NCBI RefSeq assembly: GCF_038397735.1
Contig: NZ_CP151635.1
Coordinates: forward strand, 310,001 to 374,000
From: Microbacterium sp. LWH13-1.2
GTDB taxonomy: Bacteria > Actinomycetota > Actinomycetes > Actinomycetales > Microbacteriaceae
Direction of reading: 5' to 3'
Length of the DNA stretch: 64,000 nucleotides
A program made the translations under genes and the position numbers. The notes under the pieces are model-generated. The model searched no databases and was not told where the DNA came from. It saw only the letters and a program-made list of their open reading frames with translations. Shown here in pieces: positions 62,178 to 64,000 of this stretch. Numbering within the stretch: position 1 is the first letter of the stretch; each line of letters opens with the position of its first letter.

Positions 62178-62480
62178 ATGAAGTCGATCACCGTCACCGA
62201 GCTCGCCGAGCGCTCGAACACCCCGCTCATCGACGTCCGCGAGGTCGATGAGTTCGCCGCGGGTCACGTTCCCGGAGCCGTCAACATCCCGATGTCCGAG
62301 ATCGGCAACCGGCTCGAAGAGCTCCCGTCTGAGTCGTTCGACGTGATCTGCCAGGCCGGTGGCCGTTCGGCTCGCGTCGTCGAGGCGCTCGAGTCCCGCG
62401 GCTACGACGCGACGAACGTCGAAGGCGGAACGGGCGAGTGGATCGCGCAGGGGCGCTCGGTAGAGGTGCCGTCGGCGTGA
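62178..62480 (+). CDS. Rhodanese-like protein
   Basis: This 100-residue single rhodanese domain has PLIDVREVDEFAAGHVPGAVNIPMSEI and the active loop CQAGGRSARV, whose cysteine carries the persulfide. It can donate sulfur or detoxify cyanide or sulfide; the partner is unknown. The ATG at 62178 has AGGAG upstream. It overlaps the next gene by 4 bp (GTGA), so it is coupled to the glutaredoxin-like protein, a sensible pairing for thiol chemistry. Confidence 0.92.
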   Translation: MKSITVTELAERSNTPLIDVREVDEFAAGHVPGAVNIPMSEIGNRLEELPSESFDVICQAGGRSARVVEALESRGYDATNVEGGTGEWIAQGRSVEVPSA

Positions 62481-62767
62481 CTACGCTGACCCTCATCGGC
62501 AAGCCCGACTGCCATCTGTGCGACGTCGCCTCCGAGATCATCGACGCGGTGGTCGCCGAGCTTCCGGATGCCGCGGCTGAGCGCATCGAGATCGTCGAGT
62601 CATCCATCCAGGACGACCCCGCTCTCTACGAGCTGTGGTGGGAGAAGATCCCCGTCGTGCTGATCGACGGCGACCTGCACGCGCACTGGCGGCTGTCCGC
62701 CGACCGGCTGCGTGAGGCTCTCGAAGAGGCCGTCCAGGAGGACGCGCTGGGAAAGGACTCGCGATGA
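62477..62767 (+). CDS. Glutaredoxin family protein
   Basis: This 96-residue protein has a thioredoxin fold with CHLC in IGKPDCHLCDVASEI and IPVVLIDGDLHAHWRLSADRL, the DUF836/glutaredoxin-like pattern. It starts at a GTG overlapping the rhodanese stop, and its own stop overlaps the next start by 4 bp. It probably exchanges thiols with the rhodanese or with low-molecular-weight thiols such as mycothiol. Confidence 0.88.
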   Translation: MTTLTLIGKPDCHLCDVASEIIDAVVAELPDAAAERIEIVESSIQDDPALYELWWEKIPVVLIDGDLHAHWRLSADRLREALEEAVQEDALGKDSR

Positions 62768-63063
62768 TCCGTCACGTCGTCACCTGGAAGCTGGCCGCAG
62801 AGAATGCCGGTGAGCGCGCCGAGCAGGCCGCAGAGGTCGCGCGTCGGCTCAACGCCCTCGACGGGGTCGTGCCCCAGCTGCGCTCCATCTCAGCGGGCGC
62901 GAACGCGGCCTATCCCGGCACCAACTGGGATGTCACCCTCGTCGCGGACTTCGACTCGATCGCCGCCCTCGAGGAGTACCAGGTGCATCCGGCGCATGAA
63001 GAAGTCGTCGCGTACGTGCGGTCGGTGGTCGCATCGCGTGCCGCCGTCGACTTCGAGGTCTGA
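62764..63063 (+). CDS. Dabb (stress-responsive alpha/beta barrel) protein
   Basis: This 99-residue protein has the Dabb domain: IRHVVTWKLA at the start with the typical histidine, LRSISAGANAAYPGTNWDVTLVADFDSIAALEEYQVHPAHEEVVAYV and a final SRAAVDFE. The fold forms dimeric alpha/beta barrels; members act in polyketide or stress processes, but most are unassigned. It is the third gene of the coupled rhodanese-glutaredoxin operon. Confidence 0.9.
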   Translation: MIRHVVTWKLAAENAGERAEQAAEVARRLNALDGVVPQLRSISAGANAAYPGTNWDVTLVADFDSIAALEEYQVHPAHEEVVAYVRSVVASRAAVDFEV

Positions 63064-63212
63064 CCTGTAACACGGCTGTCATATTCGGTCACACTTGCAA
63101 CACAAATGTGATCCGCTGGGGGCGGCTGGGGGCGTGTTCGGCCCGGTGGTGCATGTTTAGATGTTCTCCTACCCGTCCGTGGGAAACACACCCTCGTCCT
63201 TCAGGAGCTGAC

Positions 63213-64000
63213 ATGCAGCGTCGCAACATCATCGCCGGGATCGCGCTCGCCGCGACCGCCACCCTCGCCCTCGCAGGCTGTGCGACCGGGGCAGGTGCCG
63301 GATCGGGTGAGCCGGCGGCAGGCGACGAGTACGACCTCATCGAGGCCGGCACGCTGACGGTCTGCTCCGACATCCCCTACGCGCCGTTCGAGTTCGAGGG
63401 CGGCGACAACGGCACCGGTTACACCGGCTTCGACATCGACCTGCTCGACGCCATCGCGAAGGAGCTCGACCTCAAGCTCGCCGTGCAGGACGTCGGCTTC
63501 GACGCTCTGCAGTCGGGCACCACACTCGCCGCCGGCCAGTGCGACATCGGCGCCTCCGCGATGACGATCACCGACGAGCGCAAGGCGAACATCGACTTCT
63601 CCGAGCCGTACTACGAGTCGCTGCAGTCGCTGCTCGTCCGCACGGACTCCGGCATCGAGTCGATCGACGACCTGTCGGGCAAGAACGTCGGCGTGCAGCA
63701 GGGCACCACGGGCGAGTCGTACGCGACCGAGAACGCCGAGGGTGCTCAGCTCGTGCAGTACCCCTCCGACGGTGAGCTGTGGCCCGCCATGCAGGCAGGT
63801 CAGATCGACGCGATCCTGCAGGACCAGCCGGTGAACCTCGAGCACGAGAAGGCCGACAGCGCCTACAAGATCGTCGAGGAGTACGAGACGGGCGAGTCCT
63901 ACGGCTTCGCGTATGCGAAGGGCGAGAAGGACGCGCTGCGCGAGGCGATCGACGGCGCGCTGCAGGATCTGCGCGACAGCGGCGACTACCAGACCATCTA
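63213..64000 (+). CDS. Amino-acid ABC transporter substrate-binding lipoprotein, 3' end cut
   Basis: A signal peptide with LALAGC places a lipid on Cys23. The mature part is a family-3 binding protein: GTLTVCSDIPYAPFEFEGGD, GYTGFDIDLLDAIAKEL, CDIGASAMTITDERKANIDFSEPYY and NVGVQQGTTGESYA. This group binds polar amino acids or glutamine. About 262 codons are visible and the frame is open to the window end, with only the last helices missing. CAGGAGCTG precedes the ATG. Permease and ATPase genes would be expected to the right. Confidence 0.9.
   Translation, partial: MQRRNIIAGIALAATATLALAGCATGAGAGSGEPAAGDEYDLIEAGTLTVCSDIPYAPFEFEGGDNGTGYTGFDIDLLDAIAKELDLKLAVQDVGFDALQSGTTLAAGQCDIGASAMTITDERKANIDFSEPYYESLQSLLVRTDSGIESIDDLSGKNVGVQQGTTGESYATENAEGAQLVQYPSDGELWPAMQAGQIDAILQDQPVNLEHEKADSAYKIVEEYETGESYGFAYAKGEKDALREAIDGALQDLRDSGDYQTI

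Overview
The window looks like chromosome from a high-GC actinobacterium, most likely Microbacteriaceae and Microbacterium-like. The evidence is the strong G/C bias at third codon positions, a BldC-type regulator, the 32-residue actinobacterial ribosomal protein bS22, a PspC/kinase/regulator cluster, a CmtR-type metal sensor, the GlgX-TreY-TreZ trehalose operon and many 1-, 4- and 8-bp gene overlaps. No rRNA, tRNA or CRISPR array was seen. The genus is inferred from gene content only.

Layout. 1-4322 is an accessory region with lower GC and several broken genes. It holds the 3' part of a defence-type reverse transcriptase, a divergent pair of unknown genes (one membrane-anchored), a gene stopped by an in-frame TGA, a TIR-domain gene that has lost its N-terminus, and a set of ~20-bp-spaced repeats that look like an insertion-sequence end. 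4323-7633 carries small enzymes and regulators, including a GntR regulator with two perfect palindromic operators. 7710-11675 is a PspC-containing envelope-stress two-component cluster. 11792-18975 is a pair of divergent operons: three flavin-dependent oxidoreductases, and an ABC importer without an ATPase gene. 19116-24580 holds an LAXTG surface protein, a membrane exporter, a DesK/NarL-type two-component pair and a CmtR-like sensor with its CDF exporter. 25188-31778 is the trehalose-from-glycogen operon. 31908-42765 is mixed housekeeping (ogt, thrC, DNA glycosylase, FUSC, M20 hydrolase, MFS, VOC proteins) with one scrap of a siderophore ABC ATPase. 42818-55319 has a DIP1984 protein, an MFS exporter behind a structured leader that can hide its ribosome-binding site, sbcDC, a nucleosidase, nadE, a nuclease-helicase fusion and a frameshifted acetyltransferase. 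55377-64000 is core genome: upp, tadA, a CDF transporter, proC, ktrAB-type potassium uptake, bldC, bS22, redox proteins and the start of an amino-acid binding protein.

How genes work together. GlgX debranches glycogen, TreY converts the chain end to a trehalosyl unit and TreZ releases trehalose; the three genes are translationally coupled behind a small unknown protein. SbcD and SbcC form a DNA end-processing nuclease. KtrA gates KtrB. The CmtR-like repressor probably controls the adjacent CDF exporter. The most unusual items are the reverse transcriptase at the left edge, the switch-like leader at 43501-43610, the double GCAATATATTGC operator that abuts a gntR start codon, and the nuclease/RNase H/helicase fusion.
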